A DNA stretch of 64,000 nucleotides from Owenia fusiformis (taxonomy: Eukaryota; Annelida; Polychaeta; Sabellida; Oweniidae), in assembly GCA_903813345.2 (NCBI GenBank), contig CAIIXF020000008.1, forward strand, positions 20,880,822 through 20,944,821. Direction: 5' to 3'. The notes under the pieces were generated by a model, which saw only the letters and a list, made by a program, of their open reading frames with translations, did not search any database and was not told the DNA's origin. Shown here in pieces: positions 62,097-64,000 of the stretch (within the stretch, counting starts at the first letter, position 1; the number at the start of each line of letters is the position of its first letter). Position numbers and translations under genes: made by a program.

Positions 62097-64000
62097 GTAA
62101 GACATCAGCCAAATATTATAGTTTTCTCAAGGTATTATTTATCTCTAAACTATTTCAATGCATGAACATAGATTCGACTCAGAACACTTCAGTGTCTATT
62201 GTGAAATTTACTGAATATACATGTTCAATGGCCACAGTGTCTTTCGTGATGCCCTAAACATGATTTTTGGTTCAAAGCTCCGTGTACAATCGTGAGAAAA
62301 TAGAGAAAAGATCCTAATGTTAGAATCTCATGGAATACTTTTAACACCTGTTCAGACCTAATACTGAGAATCTTCAAAAGAAATCCTAATAAAAATTTGA
62401 GGGACCTATGGTATTTTGTAAGGTTATAACATTCAATACACCACTTCATTTAAGCATCTTGAATCTCTGGGAACCAAATTTCTCCAATTGTGAATCATGA
62501 AAAGAAACGATTTGTCCCAAACATTCGTCAGTAAATCACACAGCCCCAACGCATCCCATCTGAACTAGGTACATAAACATATAAACAGGCGCTTGATATA
62601 ATCCATTGAAACTTGAGAACATTTCCTAGAGAATGTGACAGCGATTCAAAAATCAAAGAACAGAAAATGCTTTGTCAAACGCGTTCCAATAAACAGGCTG
62701 TCAAACGCCTTTTATTGTCTATAACTTAGAAGTGTGACCTGACTTTTTTGGGGTAATATGGATAAGGAGTAACTGTACAAGACAGATGTAATACATCTGC
62801 CTAAAGGAATAGGACACTCACAACAGCTGGGGCAATTTGCATTGTATAAAAGATTCAACTATATGTTTATATTATCTCGGTTCATCGGGACACATCATCA
62901 ATATGGCTCAAATCTCTTTAGTTCTTAGAAATCTCATATCTAGAAAAAAGTAACTTTAATCTCTGGGAATTTATTTCATGAGACAACAGGATGGTGTTAC
63001 ATTTGTAGTTGTATTACTATTTATGTCTTATTGTGTGATTGTTAATGTTGAATTGCAATGTTTAAAAGAGTACAAGGTCTCAGTTAAAACATCTGTCATT
63101 GGCATGAATAGAACGTATACGGGGCAATAAACGAATTGAATACTTTTTCCTGAGAGACGATATGTTCTCAAAGACCAGAGCGTTTGTCTCAATAGGCCCA
63201 TGAACCTTCCCATTGTGCGGTTTTGTGCAGAGTTCTTTGAAATGTTGACCTGTCCAAAACTGGCATGGGAAGAATTGTCACGAGTCCAGTAGTCCAGTTA
63301 TGACTAAAGAATATTATAAAACCCAAACAGTCCCAGCCAAAACAAAAATAACTGACCCGTTTCGACCGTGGGAGCCACTGCTCATGGTGGAGCGCTTGAA
63401 AAACTTTAAATGGACACTAGCATTCAGAAATGTGGTGATTTATTTGTATGTTGATTAACCTAAAAAAAACTTGCTTATTACCATTTCATCGAATGATAAT
63501 GTTAATGGCATATTTTCTGAACTATACATGTATGTTCATGTGTATTATTAACTACAATCTCGCGCTTTTGATAACGTTAACGTAGATAGGGTCTAGGGCT
63601 TTATTATAATCAATGGGAGAAGAACAGCTGTCAGGTCACTGAAATATCAAAATATTTGAAAATATATTCTATTCGACATTTCTTTTATATCTTTAAAAAT
63701 ATCCAATTGTTCTATCGGATTTCTTTGTGCTTTGAAATTTAACACATATTGAATTCCCTTTGGAATTCATATTTGTGTTTTAACAATTACAAATGCAAGT
63801 TATGAATGCCTTCAATGAATCAGTGAAAAATCATTGCAAGCACACGCGAATACATCATGCACAACTGGCAAACATTGGTCACACGAAATAAGTGAGAGTC
63901 CATTATTACTGCAAACAATGCACTTAAATTGGTCAATGTACACATTGGATACATTACATCTTCAACGATTAGTAATTAAAGTTCAATTCCAACCAGTAAT
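62097..64000 (+). other. Delta intron 3, cut by the window end
   Basis: The interval begins gtaaga. I searched for the expected next exon (start of the segment leading to the DSL domain) and found none, so the intron is longer than 1.9 kb. It has no repeats or other genes. Confidence 0.6.

Noticed and set aside
62097-64000. Next Delta exon (towards the DSL domain)
   Set aside because: I looked for the expected conserved residues after an acceptor and found none; it must lie to the right of the window.

Overview
This is a 64-kb piece of AT-rich (roughly 63-66% A+T by eye) animal nuclear DNA. It has GT..AG introns, many small non-autonomous transposons and satellites, and no bacterial gene organisation. 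The only gene I can name with confidence is the 5' part of a Notch ligand of the Delta family, on the + strand at the right end (TATA box 60520, inferred start site ~60550, ATG 60906). Three coding exons encode a signal peptide and most of the MNNL (Notch-ligand N-terminal) domain. The DSL and EGF exons lie beyond the window. The organism is a bilaterian invertebrate. Repeat content and many ACATGTA-type words suggest a marine lophotrochozoan or ambulacrarian, but this is a weak inference.

Layout. 1-654: end of a piggyBac-like DNA transposon with a broken transposase N-terminus. 1019-2356: last two exons of an unidentified + strand gene. 2.5-24 kb: repeat-rich DNA (a ~170-200-bp tandem repeat, a 39-bp satellite with a 117-bp higher-order period, a TIR element family at 9.8 and 21.0 kb, and two related TIR elements at 10.4-10.9 and 13.6-15.2 kb, the second expanded by palindromic GGCGGCC repeats and a CGGA microsatellite). 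A few splice-bounded exon candidates, mostly on the minus strand, lie among these. 24-44 kb: long unique AT-rich DNA with only weak exon candidates and one 124-bp tandem duplication. 44.2-47.4 kb: a compositionally distinct interval with minus-strand exon candidates, a dense same-strand cluster of CTTTGATC (TCF/LEF-type) words, two Su(H)-type sites and the first of a series of GGCACGCG (Hairy/E(spl)/Hes-type) words. 47.4-60.4 kb: AT-rich upstream DNA with more GGCACGCG words and no credible gene. 60.4-64 kb: Delta promoter, leader with upstream ORFs, exons 1-3 and part of intron 3.

Main hypothesis. The large region upstream of Delta may be its regulatory landscape. The 44.5-45.25 kb interval would be a candidate Wnt/Notch-responsive module, and the GGCACGCG words from 44.8 to 59.1 kb, plus a CACGCGAC word in the core promoter, would be sites for Hes-type repressors acting downstream of Notch. 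All sites were found by eye and need a genome-wide background test. No complete gene lies in the window, and most small ORFs look like chance reading frames.
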